A DNA stretch of 64,000 nt from Echinometra lucunter (GCA_029962745.1 CM057165.1:19120682-19184681), one strand, 5' to 3'; numbered from the stretch's first letter, positions 19,745-25,529 are shown. Program-made: numbers and translations. Notes: generated from the letters alone by a model not told the origin.

Positions 19745-20239
19745 AAGTTGTTGTAGTAATAGTAGTAGTTGTCATTAGTGTAGACAGGTGCTCATACCGG
19801 GGGGGGGGATGATTGACCCATTCATTCGTACATATTTTTGTACACACATACTGTATATGAGTCCACCTCAAAATGTGGGGGATGCATCCCCCATCCCCCC
19901 CCCCCCCCGCTATCTACGCCCATGGTAATAGTACGTAGTAGCTACAGCAGCAGCAGCAGTAGTAGAAGTAGGAGGAGGAGGACCAGGAGGGGGAGGAGGA
20001 GGAGGAGGAGGAGGAGGAGGAGTAGTAATGGGAGCAGCAGCAGTAGCAGTAGGAGTAGTAGTATGAGTAGGAGTAGGAGTAGTAGTGATAATGTTATTCT
20101 CTCGTCTTTAAAGGAAGGTGGAGATTGCATGGTTCTTCCCGACGTAAGTGAGGAGGATGCAGCCAAGATGTTCCCGCAGCATAAAAAGATTGCCGTCCCC
20201 TCCGGAAAGGGCTACCTCCGAATGACCCCTCAGCCATAG
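1786..20239 (+). CDS. PRDX6: peroxiredoxin-6 (1-Cys peroxiredoxin), complete six-exon gene
   Basis: Gene span; coding exons are 1786-1871, 9587-9743, 11730-11870, 18524-18597, 19181-19253 and 20114-20239, totalling 657 bp (218 residues plus stop; human PRDX6 has 224). All junctions are GT-AG and all phases join. The protein reduces H2O2 and phospholipid hydroperoxides. PRDX6 orthologues are mainly cytosolic and use glutathione through GST-pi. The peroxidatic Cys is C44 in PVCTTE, with H36 (SHP) and R127 (LTAR) in the usual active-site positions. The lipase-like GDSWG motif is at residues 27-31 and the Asp of GPDKKLKL (D135) is kept. The residue matching human His26 of the proposed phospholipase A2 triad is Tyr23, so PLA2 activity may be altered or absent. 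The C-terminus [11 protein letters not shown] is characteristic of the family. Assignment is very secure; splice sites are inferred from sequence only. Confidence 0.96.
1872..2999 (+). other. intron 1, first part, with a duplicated 5' UTR segment
   Basis: Bases 2194-2285 repeat 1674-1764 (91 bp, only a few differences). The rest holds GT-rich DNA (2325-2370), ATC-rich DNA (2375-2405) and otherwise featureless AT-rich sequence. Confidence 0.6.
3000..3253 (+). mobile_element. hAT-like MITE, copy with 7/8 target-site duplication
   Basis: The left end reads CAGGGGCGGCGCCAGGG and the right end CCTGTAGCGCCACCCCTG, so the termini are imperfect inverted repeats. Flanking octamers are CATAATGA (2992-2999) and CTTAATGA (3254-3261), matching at 7 of 8 bases. 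An 8-bp duplication with CAGGGG-type ends is typical of hAT elements. The interior has the family blocks TTTATTGACGTTT, AATGAACAAATAGG, a CTTCTTC tract and ATCACTTGAAAAATCAT. No transposase is encoded. Confidence 0.85.
3466..4860 (+). pseudogene. decayed non-LTR retrotransposon (reverse transcriptase relic)
   Basis: Broken fragments of a LINE ORF occur in order on the + strand. Near 3490-3640 there are remnants like [10 protein letters not shown] and a Lys/Arg-rich stretch, as in the region between endonuclease and RT. At 4400-4440 the text reads [14 protein letters not shown], the RT motif containing the first catalytic Asp. At 4570-4610 [13 protein letters not shown] corresponds to the GxPQGSxLGPxLF motif. 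Many stops and frameshifts separate them. Bases 4783-4850 partly repeat 4545-4610 (TCTGATCTGTT..AAGGATCTCGGTTGGGCCC), a local duplication. It is more decayed than the LINE at 14-17 kb. No active product is possible. Confidence 0.75.
4861..5597 (+). other. intron 1 stretch without gene
   Basis: Contains a small tandem repeat (unit about GCATTATTTTTGTTGTAT, 5005-5045), an AAATAAATAAAT tract near 5160-5180, and a C homopolymer at about 5297-5313. No exon is recognised. Confidence 0.5.
5598..6504. mobile_element. TIR element with GACGT-rich subterminal repeats
   Basis: The ends are inverted repeats: CCCTGATAGCAGA at 5598 and TCTGCTATCAGGG ending at 6504. Inside each end lies a region crowded with GACGT/ACGTC words (about two dozen by eye), often as palindromes such as GACGTCTTTAAGACGTC. 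The central part (about 5850-6130) lacks them. Terminal inverted repeats plus clustered subterminal motifs are usual in DNA transposons, where they bind transposase. No transposase frame is present, so it is non-autonomous. The target duplication is unclear (TT at most), so no superfamily is assigned. It lies inside peroxiredoxin-6 intron 1. Confidence 0.8.
6505..6877 (+). other. intron 1 stretch without gene
   Basis: Contains a GT-rich patch (6575-6600) and a C-rich homopolymer-like run at about 6659-6682. Nothing coding is seen. Confidence 0.5.
6878..7082. mobile_element. short foldback/TIR element
   Basis: The ends TTTTGGGGTGTAGCA (left) and GTGCACCCCAAAA (right) are inverted repeats. Interior arms also pair loosely (GGTTGATTATTATATGAACC.. 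against GGTCGGTTCG..AACCAACCCA). About 205 bp, non-coding, in intron 1. The family is not known to me. Confidence 0.55.
7083..8046 (+). other. intron 1 stretch with a (TTC)n microsatellite
   Basis: An almost pure CTT/TTC array runs from about 7578 to 7670. The flanking DNA has no recognisable exon; the small open frames here look like chance. Confidence 0.7.
8047..8599. mobile_element. dispersed TIR repeat (copy A; second copy at 56.1 kb)
   Basis: Starts TAAAGGCATTGGCTAAC and aligns for most of its length with 56131-56623. Shared blocks include TTTGTGAGTAGCTGATTTAA, AACCATAATTTG, GCCGATTTTATTA, TCTCATGAGACAA (or TCTCACGAGACAA), TTTAATATTTAAAAAGACTT and GATATTATACTTT. The right end GTTAGCCTTTTACTTTA is a degraded inverted match to the left end. 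A (CA)n tract sits inside at about 8306-8329. Non-coding. Confidence 0.7.
8600..9586 (+). other. intron 1 end, with a possible small foldback repeat
   Basis: At about 8874-8990 TTAAATCAGGGACAATTCC faces CAGTGGTCCCTAATTA across an AT-rich interior with repeated CTTAATCTAAT. This may be a short foldback element. A G homopolymer lies at about 8777-8785 and T/G runs at 9400-9420. No exon is seen before 9587. Confidence 0.4.
9587..9743 (+). CDS. PRDX6: peroxiredoxin-6 coding exon 2 (peroxidatic Cys)
   Basis: Acceptor CCGTACAG precedes 9587 and donor GTAAGG follows 9743. Encodes [20 protein letters not shown] and continues to THNGWLE. It carries active-site H36 and C44 and completes the split GDSWG motif. 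Confidence 0.96.
9829..10142. mobile_element. possible hAT-like MITE with G/C-rich ends
   Basis: CAGGGGCCGCGG at the left faces CCGCGGCCCCTG at the right. The interior has G and C homopolymers (9850-9868, 10089-10098), a CAGGCCCC / GGGGCCCTGCAG pair, and an AAAC-repeat tract. The ends look like hAT termini. A shared GAACG near both ends may be a remnant of a target duplication but is not convincing. Confidence 0.5.
10143..10589 (+). other. intron 2 stretch without gene
   Basis: A C homopolymer (10218-10230), A-rich tracts with CAAACAAAC units (10270-10295) and otherwise plain AT-rich DNA. No exon is seen. Confidence 0.5.
10590..10835. mobile_element. foldback MITE with ~55-bp arms and probable TA target
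   Basis: The left arm begins CACTCTAAAAACAAATCAG and includes AAAGGGTCAGCTGGGTGCAA. The right arm is its near reverse complement, TTGCACCCAGCTGACCC.., ending CTGATTTGTTTTAAGAGTA. TA flanks both ends, consistent with a Tc1/mariner-type target. The interior repeats TGACTA/TAGTCA words. Non-coding, in intron 2. Confidence 0.75.
11089..11345 (+). mobile_element. hAT-like MITE with perfect 8-bp target duplication
   Basis: Starts CAGGGGCGGCGCCAGGG and ends GCAGCGCCGCCCTG. CTTTCAAG occurs immediately before (11081-11088) and immediately after (11346-11353). It shares the interior of the 3000-3253 copy, including TTTATTGACGTTT, AGATGAACAAACAGGGG, CAAGCCCCAGGCCTCT and ATCACTTGAAAAATCAT. It is the best-defined copy of the family here, and its exact duplication suggests it is fairly young. 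It lies in intron 2. Confidence 0.92.
11354..11729 (+). other. end of intron 2
   Basis: Pyrimidine-rich DNA just after the MITE partly repeats its left flank (GGATCTTTTTCTGTTTTC..). A short open frame at 11475-11702 shows no resemblance to anything. The acceptor tract is T-rich and ends TCCAAACAG. Confidence 0.5.
11730..11870 (+). CDS. PRDX6: peroxiredoxin-6 coding exon 3
   Basis: Encodes [20 protein letters not shown] through ..[14 protein letters not shown] in phase 0 on both sides. Donor is GTGAGT. It holds the conserved Arg (R127), followed by an extra Cys (C128) where human PRDX6 has Val. Confidence 0.96.
11871..12459 (+). other. intron 3 start with (CT)n microsatellite and C homopolymer
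   Basis: CT-rich array at about 12088-12150 and a run of about 19 C at 12304-12322. No exon is seen. Confidence 0.7.
12460..13389. mobile_element. mariner-like long foldback MITE, interrupted by a nested MITE
   Basis: The left end CAGGGTGGCCCGAAAAGAAC and right end AAAGAACGG-type inverse (ending GGCCACCCCG) are inverted repeats flanked by TA on both sides. The termini continue as inverted repeats past CCTTAATATCA (left) and TGAAATTAAGG (right). Once the insertion at 12503-12849 is set aside, almost the whole element is self-complementary: GGGCTCATTTCGTGAG (12970) faces CTCACGGAATGAGCCC (13217), and GACGGCATTCAAAAGAAACG faces CGTTTCTATGAAATGCCGTC. TA targets and CAGGGTG termini fit Tc1/mariner-type elements. 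Non-coding. Confidence 0.85.
12503..12849. mobile_element. nested hAT-like MITE with perfect 8-bp target duplication
   Basis: Ends are CACTGGCGTAAATCCCGGGG and GTGGATTTACGCCGGTG. CTTAATAT lies directly before (12495-12502) and directly after (12850-12857). It interrupts the left arm of the older foldback element at 12460-13389, whose right arm keeps the uninterrupted text. The interior is C/G-rich near both ends and has a TCGCTCGCTTCGCTCGCTCG patch. Confidence 0.9.
13394..14145. mobile_element. TIR element with ~60-80 bp inverted ends
   Basis: The left end GTAGTCATGAAGAAATAGGG faces CTATTTCTTCCGGACTAC on the right. Inner arms GTAACGGACGTCATTTTAG and TCCCTCCCATCCAAGTT face AACTTGGATGGGAGGGA and TATGACGTCCGTTAC. 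The right arm has a short insertion (ATACTGACATGTATAC..). Non-coding interior. It abuts the previous element almost base to base. Target duplication and family were not determined. Confidence 0.75.
14517..16253 (-). CDS. LINE reverse transcriptase (C-terminal part of ORF2)
   Basis: The 578-residue frame covers the RT core: [20 protein letters not shown] near residues 131-150, FRSGHST near 182, DLSKAFDS (first catalytic Asp) near 215-222, [20 protein letters not shown] near 270-289, and the active-site box FADD at 302-305. The thumb-like [12 protein letters not shown] and a C-terminal [11 protein letters not shown] region follow. It copies element RNA at nicked target DNA. The first Met is not a true start, since sequence homologous to the ORF2 linker continues upstream in another frame. 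All core catalytic residues look intact. No RNase H or zinc knuckle is obvious. Confidence 0.93.
   Translation of the reverse strand: MKNKKKSEFPSLVVDNTCLTEPGDILLHFNQYFVSIGDSILDTIPPCNKNPSNFLTTVYPHSFFCTAISEADVINAVLGLKDGKSPGHDEIDSRVLKKSIHVIAPVLSHIFNISIETGCFPESLKIAKVLPLFKKGDKHLCTNYRPVSLLSIFSKVFEKLVYNKLMSFINKHNILYNKQFGFRSGHSTCMALLEFIENLNTAFENKNIGLGIFLDLSKAFDSINHKILLDKLHHYGIRGTFLEWFKSYLSNRQQFVSINGINSQLLQINTGVPQGSILGPLLFLLYINDVQYVSHQLCPIIFADDTSFFLSGKSIIDLNSILNVEIPRIEEWFLVNKLVINSSKTNYMIFKTKNKKLLDNLSDIYMNDKSILQVSTINFLGITLDENLSWSPHVNVILQKISCAIGVIFRLRHFIPRQILFYIYNATILPYLSYCTMIWGSCAQTHLKRVFVLQKRALRAINNSNPRTPSGPLFYKFKVLKIFDIYNLQIASFMYMFEHQLLPPIFTKYFKLTANVHSYSTRQSSDLYLPLLNYESSRNSVKYAGVILWNKIPKEIKRCPSLASFKNSYKKFLIDAYK
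16283..17482 (-). CDS. LINE apurinic-like endonuclease (N-terminal part of ORF2)
   Basis: The 399-residue frame has the exonuclease/endonuclease/phosphatase fold motifs: HCNMRSL near residue 40, GLSETWL near 70 (catalytic Glu), [10 protein letters not shown] near 102, GIIYRPPS near 145, MGDFNIDH near 178 (Asp/Asn pair) and SDHMPIF near 245 (catalytic His). The C-terminal part is the Lys/Arg-rich linker before the RT. It would nick target DNA for target-primed reverse transcription. The frame stops just before the RT frame. Reading the other frame across about 16290-16300 restores the linker, so one base appears lost or gained in an A/T-rich run. That is either a disabling mutation or a sequencing error. 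Confidence 0.92.
   Translation of the reverse strand: MYNYLCTFLMDDVPTKCLDSSYYELKDLPLCNTSSLSFMHCNMRSLKKNIDKLHSCVTNINTNFSVIGLSETWLKDNENLLPVFSLDGYNFVNKGRKDRTGGGVGFFIKDTLNYKIRTDLNLFVNEVETLFIELKFNRHNVIVGIIYRPPSQSVPSFKEYIEPMLFKIVNENKSCYIMGDFNIDHFLHDSVQSSELLPFMSSYAFTPVINKPTRVTTDTSTLLDNIFVNDFNNISLSGIITYPISDHMPIFSYTLSDIDSPGKKSYHSSPRIRVINEENILSFCSSLQDINWNTLLVNSSYNFDVNTMYDAFMNVFSSLYNTHFPKLEYRENKIKRNPWYNKSLKMLCRKKNSLYHKFIKNPTSYRETVYKKQRNIVNSAIRKAKRDYYERKFGSVKTI
17483..18215 (+). other. intron 3, upstream flank of the LINE
   Basis: 17483-17700 may still belong to the LINE 5' region, but no ORF1 or zinc-knuckle frame is recognisable. A T/G run occurs at about 17710-17731. The rest is plain. Confidence 0.45.
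18216..18437. mobile_element. MITE with GGGGGTGTTGCAAGAAA ends
   Basis: The left end GGGGGTGTTGCAAGAAACTT faces AAGTTTCTTGCAACACCCCC on the right, a 20-bp perfect inverted repeat. The interior repeats TTGCAATCRATTGCAA-like words in both orientations. It ends about 86 bp before exon 4 of peroxiredoxin-6. It resembles in style the element at 28070-28190. Confidence 0.88.
18524..18597 (+). CDS. PRDX6: peroxiredoxin-6 coding exon 4
   Basis: Encodes [20 protein letters not shown] then GRNF and two bases of the following Asp codon. Acceptor is TTTTGTATAG, donor GTATGT. This is the most conserved stretch of the family and carries D135. Confidence 0.96.
18598..19180 (+). repeat. intron 4 with two local repeat patches
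   Basis: A 36-bp direct repeat (AATCAAAAGATGAATGTGCA.. GACACTTT..) occurs twice at about 18739-18808. At 18900-18985 short words AGTCATGG(A/G) and GACAGTCATGG recur several times. No exon lies between. Confidence 0.65.
19181..19253 (+). CDS. PRDX6: peroxiredoxin-6 coding exon 5
   Basis: Acceptor is TTCTGCAG, donor GTATCT. Completes Asp, then encodes [24 protein letters not shown]. In phase with exons 4 and 6. Confidence 0.95.
19602..20095 (+). repeat. compound trinucleotide array in intron 5, with an inserted element
   Basis: A nearly pure AGT/GTA array runs from 19602 to about 19770. A second array of AGC, AGT and AGG units runs from about 19940 to 20090. Between them, 19775-19922 is a block with GTGTAGAC at one side and GCTATCTACGCCCATG at the other plus G and C homopolymers. 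It looks like a short hAT-type MITE inserted in the array (weak). The array ends only about 20 bases before the exon 6 acceptor. Poly-Ser and poly-Val open frames here are artefacts. Confidence 0.85.
20114..20239 (+). CDS. PRDX6: peroxiredoxin-6 coding exon 6 and stop
   Basis: Acceptor CGTCTTTAAAG precedes 20114. Encodes [20 protein letters not shown] and on to [13 protein letters not shown], with stop TAG at 20237-20239. Length and terminal residues match the family C-terminus. Confidence 0.96.
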   Translation, partial: EGGDCMVLPDVSEEDAAKMFPQHKKIAVPSGKGYLRMTPQP

Positions 20240-20944
20240 AGTGGAGAAGTCTGTTGACCTTTGACCTTTCCACCAACTCTGTTTCTATTATGTTAAAGAA
20301 TATCCATACTGCTATGTCAGTGAGAATTATCTTACACCTTTGCATCATAACGGACGTATTTAAAAAGCATCAAATTCTCTTTTACTTTCTGGATTATAGT
20401 TACATTATTCTAAGAAAGTATACTCCTTTGCATCAAAATGCATCTATTAAAAAAAGCATCAAAATATGTTTTTGCTTCGGGGTTTGTTTTATGTTTTGTT
20501 TTGTTTTTCTTTTTCTTTTTTTTTCTTCAAATTTATTGGTGGGAAAGGTGTTAGCAAAAGTATGTAAATATATATAAAAAAATGTTTTATAAAGTATATA
20601 AAAATGTTTTTTCTTGTTATTATATTCAAGGATCTGTATAATGAGACTCTAATTTTTTTTAAATCTTTGTATGGTTTGGGGATATATATATCTTCCTGTT
20701 GTATCATGTGTTCAGAAGTCCGATAGAATTATTTTTCTAGGAAATAAGTGTGTAAGTGATTCAGCAACTGATAAAATCACGTTATAAATCTATAGATCAC
20801 ATGATATTATATTGTCAGACAGTAAAAAAAAATTATTTTATTCATGTTTGTTTATGTTGTTTTGGTTAGCATCGTAATGTTTGTTTCTCTCATTCCATGA
20901 TTACCCTGTTTTGTATAAAAGCACTTAAAAAGAAGGCTCTTTGT
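20240..20944 (+). other. presumed 3' UTR and downstream flank of peroxiredoxin-6
   Basis: A perfect direct repeat of TGACCT with one-base spacing lies at 20255-20267, shortly after the stop. The region is T-rich (20480-20530). AATAAA-type words occur later (about 21040 and 21190), but no poly-A site can be chosen. No second gene is seen. Confidence 0.5.
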
Positions 20945-21202
20945 TGCATGTTAAGGGAATGCCTTATTTTTCTAGTTCATTACTTCAGTCATCGGTATCA
21001 AATCATAATCAGTATAATGCAGTCTTGGCTATTCGAAAATAAAAATTAAATGAAAGGAATGAGTTATGCCAGCTGCTGTGATGAAGGTCAAAGGTCAGAG
21101 GTTAGAAGTCATACGTTCAACTTTATTACTGGCTTCTTGACTAGCCATAAACATCACTAGTACTAAATAGCAATGCCACATATTTAAGTCAATAAAGATG
21201 AA

Positions 21203-22026
21203 TCCTCGACCGAACGCAGTCAAAATTCATGCCTCCGTCTTTGAAAGATCAGAAATATATCAATTTTAATTATGGCAAATGTATTAGGATACATTACAAA
21301 ACTGGAAAAAAAATGGTTCTATTTAAATGACACTGTCAACCACATGTGAAGTCGATTCGTCAAATGGTTATTCAGTTATCGGGAGAACGAGCAATTTTCA
21401 CGTATACAAGGACATCTATGACCCTTGACCTTGTGACCCCCAAATCTAATAAGATTATTGTCCCTCCCATATGCATAAATGACTCATGTTTGAAGTTGAT
21501 CCGTCAGAAGGTTATAGGCTATCGCAAGAAAGATTCATTTTCATGTATATAATAACCTCTATGACCTTTGACCTTTGTTACCCCAAAATCTAATCAGATC
21601 TAATCAGATCATCGTCCCTCCCACAATGCATACATGAGCCACGTTTGAAGTCGATCCGTCATATGGTTTTTAAGTTATCGCGAGAACGAGCCATTTTCAT
21701 TTCATTTCATTTCATTTGTCCATGAAGAATAATTGTTTATATTTACATTTACAATCTTGCTCACTACAATTTCACAAGAACAACATATAATTGGGAATTC
21801 ATGTATATAATGACCTCTGTGACCTTTGACCTTTGACCTGACCCCCAAATCTAATCAGATCATTGTCCCTCCCATATGGATACATGAGCCAAGTTTGAAG
21901 TTGATTCAAGTGGTTCTTAAGTTATCGCGAGAACGAAACGGGACGGACGGACGGACGGACGGACAGACGGACAGCCCGTAAAATCATAATGCCTCCGGCA
22001 CCCACCTTCGGTAAGCGGAGGCATAA
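21203..22026 (+). mobile_element. dispersed element with ~150-bp internal units and (GGAC)n tail, copy A
   Basis: The left end TGAATCCTCGACC leads into ATGCCTCCGTC. The right end is (GGAC)n, ATAATGCCTCCGGCA, then GCGGAGGCATAAAA, so ATGCCTCCG and CGGAGGCAT form inverted ends. Between them are several repeats of one unit: TGACCTTTGACCT-type words, CCCCAAATCTAAT, GTCCCTCCCATATGCAT, AAGTTTGAAGTTGAT and AAGTTATCGCGAGAACGA. A LINE tail fragment (21697-21798) interrupts one unit. Non-coding, family name unknown to me. A longer copy is at 32863-33779. Confidence 0.85.
21697..21798 (-). mobile_element. 5'-truncated LINE tail inserted in the repeat unit
   Basis: On + it starts with TTCATTTCATTTCATTTG (a tandem tail read in reverse), followed by text similar in style to the 3' end of the LINE at 14.2 kb (ATTTACAATCTTGC..ACAACATATAATT). 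TTCAT flanks both sides. Without it the surrounding unit reads through (CATTTTCATGTATATAATGA) as in neighbouring units. Confidence 0.6.
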
Positions 22027-22350
22027 AAATATATTTTGTGTAGACCTGTGCACTTGATCCTCATGCAGATGCCCAACATATAAATGTTTGACTTCTGTAC
22101 AGGGCACTTTGAGTTCAGTTCAGTATGAAATGCGGGAGAGTAAGACTGAGTATTTTTGTTTTTGTTTTTTAAAGACTAATTTTAAAAAGAATTATTTGTG
22201 TTAGATAGTACTTTGAATAAAAGCAGCTGAACTTTTTTGTCATGAAACTTCATTTGTGTCTTTCTTTTAATGCACTGATCAATAGAGTTGATTGTACAGT
22301 TTGCCCAATTAAAAAAAAAAATTAAAAGGCATATCTTTAATATCAACAAA

Positions 22351-22440
22351 CTCTTCTTTATTTTTCTTCCTTGTTTTTCTGATCACTTGAAAAATGATAA
22401 GGGGCGGCCACCTCCCTGCCCATGCCCCCCCCCCCTCCCA
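22351..22440 (+). mobile_element. fragment of the hAT-like MITE family
   Basis: The block TCTTCTTTATTTTTCTTCC.. TGATCACTTGAAAAATGAT.. GGGGCGGCCACC with a C homopolymer matches the right half of the elements at 3000 and 11089. The left half is missing and the ends are eroded. Confidence 0.55.
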
Positions 22441-22536
22441 TTTGACAATATCAGTTATTGAGTCACGTGTTGCTCTTCATGTCACTTGATGTTCATGATG
22501 TAGTACTTGTGGGCTTGCCAGCCATCTTACAGAATA

Positions 22537-23090
22537 CAGCCAAACCTGTCTCGGTGGCCACCTCTCTAAGCCCATCGCAACCTATGTATGTACGATCCGT
22601 CTGCGATCCAATTTTGGGAAAATTTTGTTATAGCATTTCATATGAATATTCAAACATGTGAAATCTTAATGATCAAAGTTCCGAATAGTCGTATGAATGA
22701 TGAAATCGAAATTCCAGGCTTTTACAAGCCTCCCTGTAGGAATAAAAGTGAATTTCATTCCAAATCATAAGCAATCTTGCGATCGGCTACAATTTGAAGC
22801 CGATTTGGCCTTTACTACGACCACAAGACTTGCAATTAACCAACATTTCAAATTTGATATTCCTACTATTACTCCGATCTTCAAATAAGATCATTTTACT
22901 TGTATAAACTTTCATGTTTAAGCATTTGTTCGAAAATCAGGTCGCAGGTGGATCGTATAGTTAAGTGTGCGGTGGGCTTACAAAAGGTCACCTGTTTATA
23001 GCGGCTACTTTACCTGCCTTTAGCAGCCACCTTATCTGCAGTGGCCCCTCTTTATTTCCCGTAGGTGGCCTTTATAGTCAGGTTTGACTG
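22537..23090. mobile_element. mariner-like MITE (outer), containing a nested TIR element
   Basis: The left end CAGCCAAACCTGTCT and right end (..TCAGGTTTGACTG) are inverted repeats flanked by TA (22535-22536, 23091-23092). Next to the ends GGTGGCCACCT and AGGTGGCC also pair. The inner element 22567-22980 splits it. Non-coding. Confidence 0.7.
22567..22980. mobile_element. nested TIR element, GCCCACCGCACAC family, copy A
   Basis: Left TAAGCCCATCGCAACCTATG and right (..GTGTGCGGTGGGCTTA) are imperfect inverted ends. Inner blocks GCGATCCAATTTTGGGAAAA and CGAAAATCAGGTCGCAGGTG also pair. It aligns in inverse orientation with 31958-32333: shared ACTTTGATCATTAAGAT inverse, TCGCGATCGG-like core, CTTTTATTC/GAATAAAAG block. 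Confidence 0.75.
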
Positions 23091-23711
23091 TATACATCAA
23101 TACATGTATGTATTTGCAATATAACAAAAGAAAAATGAGTCAGAATCTCTCTATTTCAAGTTCATGCACAGTTCTTGAATATTTTCTCTCCTTTATTCAT
23201 TCAACAAGAAAATTGACCAACATGAAATGTTGGTCGTTGCATTACATGTAGATCAATGCTTCATCAGACATCATAGCAGCTACTCCGTTACCTTTCCACA
23301 TTGCATACAATTATTTTTATTCAGCTCCGTGTTTCATCACAGAAACATAGATACTAGCTCATTAAATGTCACCTTTATAATTAAGGTGGTAGAAATAATA
23401 GAGTCAAAGACAGAAGTGGAATGGTTTTACAAAAATATTAGCATGGAGAGAGAGAGAGAGAGACAGAGAGAGAGAGAGGAGAGGCAGGAGGTGGGGGTCA
23501 AAGAGAGGAGTAGAAAAACTACAATGGAGACAGTGGGAGAGACACACACACACAGATGTGCAGATTTGGATAATAGAGATTTTAATTAAAAAAATAATGG
23601 GAAAGACGACAGACAGACATATTTGGATGGTTAGGGATAACTAGAACAATGGCAGAAAGAGAGAGCTCAGAATCAGGATAGTCAGAGATTAACAGAATGA
23701 GAGAAGATAAT
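23091..23711. other. intergenic, no gene recognised
   Basis: Contains a (GA)n-rich patch (23448-23500) and a short (CA)n tract at about 23544-23552. The open frame at 23227-23589 has no recognisable content. Confidence 0.5.
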
Positions 23712-24031
23712 GTGGTATTCTCATAAGTTAAGCCGGGACTAAGTCCAGACTAAACAAGAATTTTAGTTCACACTTCTACGGAATGCTAGGTTTCATCTTC
23801 TTCCTTCAATATTCATGACAAAGATAATGTACCAAAGACTTTATTGAAATTCAGTTCATACTCGCATTATCTTTTTCTTCCCATTTCATGGCAAAATTAA
23901 TTCTTGGGACACTTTTCATTGCAGGACTAAAATAATCTGTACAGGGTAAATGAGTTGGCAACAGGCACTCCATTAAAGTGTGGACTAAGTTAAGCGAGGC
24001 TTAATTTAGTACCCGCTATCGGAATACCACC
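23712..24031. mobile_element. possible TIR element with GTGGTATTC ends
   Basis: GTGGTATTCTCATAAGTTAA and CCGGGACTAAGT at the left face ACTAAGTTAAGCGAGGCTTAA and GGAATACCAC at the right as imperfect inverted repeats about 320 bp apart. Non-coding. Confidence 0.5.
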
Positions 24032-25529
24032 CATTGAGTCTTGGGGGGGGGGGCTTCTGGTAGAGCAAAGACAGGGTAGGGAGAAGTAAAGATATACAAG
24101 AAGAGGGTGAAAAAAAGACGGGGCAGATACAGATTTGGATGTTAGAAGTGAATAAAAACAAATGCACAGAGATAGAGACAGATTTTTAGTCAGAGAAAAG
24201 GGGAGGGGGAATACAATAAGACAGTGAAAGAGGAGAGACTTCAATTAGGAAAGTCTTCTTTACAGAAACACACATTTTGTATGGGAGTGGACATTTTAAG
24301 GAGAAACCTAACAAAACCTCGTTTGAGAACCGATCATGGCAGTATGAGTTTTACCCTCATAATATACTTGCAGCACAAATGTCAGGTAGACTTGGCTTGT
24401 GTTTTTACAAATGAAAGAATCCCAAACTGGCTGAACATTTTTGAAAATAATGTTGCCTTAATGTACGGTGGTAACCCTGAAAACTCAAACACAAAACAAA
24501 ACAAAACAAAGGTATCATTGTGTTCAGAGGGGTTCAGGATTAATTTCATAAAATTTTACAAGCCTCTCAAGAGTATCAGGACTAACTATCACCCAGGAGA
24601 AAGAAAAAAAAAATCATAAGGCATCTGGAAAAAAAAAAATGAGCCAAGAGGGCTCTTTGGTAAAAATGATAATGAGTCTAATACCCTTCAGATATGTCTG
24701 CTAAGACTCAAAAGGGTGTTAATTTTTCAAAAATTATATGAGTTACAATGTAACGCTCTTATGGTACTTAGCAGACAAACTACCGTTACATGTATCCATG
24801 ACATTTGAATAACTTATGTAATCACATACTTCTATGCCTTATATCAGCATACAGCCCCAGAATACTTCACATGCAAATTGAGGCATGCATGTGTAATGAC
24901 ATACGTTTCTTCAAATATATAGACTTGAAAACTGAAAAAAGTTGTATAAACTTTTGAATTCAGCATGCATAGCATACAACATACAGTTCATGTTGATCCC
25001 GTAATACTCCATAATACATAATGCACAAATATACACACATTTACATGTAAGTACAATACAAACAATAGATTGCCTTGCATGTACATTTATATTATATACA
25101 ATCCATTGGTAAAATGAAATATAGATATTTCTTCTTATGTACAAATTTACAAGCAAAACATTATATAGAATTTTTTTTCATATCACTTTCCAAATATCAC
25201 AGGGGAAAACAAGACTTTAGATACAAGTCATTCATTATCTTTTTCAATCCAATTTGTGCTTATATCCAAGGTACTTCCAGAATGCTATATGTCAACAAAT
25301 GAAGAAATGTAAAAATGTCAAATGCAATTTGAAAAAAAAAATGTTCCTTGCTCACAAGTGAGAGTTTTAATGTCCTACGTTTCATAGAAATCTAAAATAA
25401 TCTTATTAAGCCATGACTTATATCAAAGAAACTCTAATGAATGAAGTGTAAATTCCCTTCATATACATTGGCTATATTATCTACTGTTCTTTATCATAAA
25501 TAACTATATTGATTACTGTCATTTTGCAT
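24032..25529. other. intergenic, no gene recognised
   Basis: Purine-rich at 24050-24250, then plain AT-rich DNA. Short frames here show no family resemblance. A (CAAAA)n patch is at about 24490-24510. Confidence 0.5.

Larger units (their letters stand above)
20945..22320 (+). repeat. tandem-duplicated 3' flank, interrupted by a dispersed element
   Basis: 20945-21195 and 22085-22320 match window positions 1-290 and 550-780 respectively. The stretch between them is occupied here by the element at 21203-22026, which the first copy lacks. This gives a filled site against an empty site. An exact AGGTCA-A-AGGTCA motif is at 21085-21097. Confidence 0.65.

Noticed and set aside
19527..20166. Poly-Ser/Val/Arg/Leu open frames
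   Set aside because: Translations of the AGT/AGG/AGC microsatellite in peroxiredoxin-6 intron 5; the only real coding part is exon 6 from 20114.
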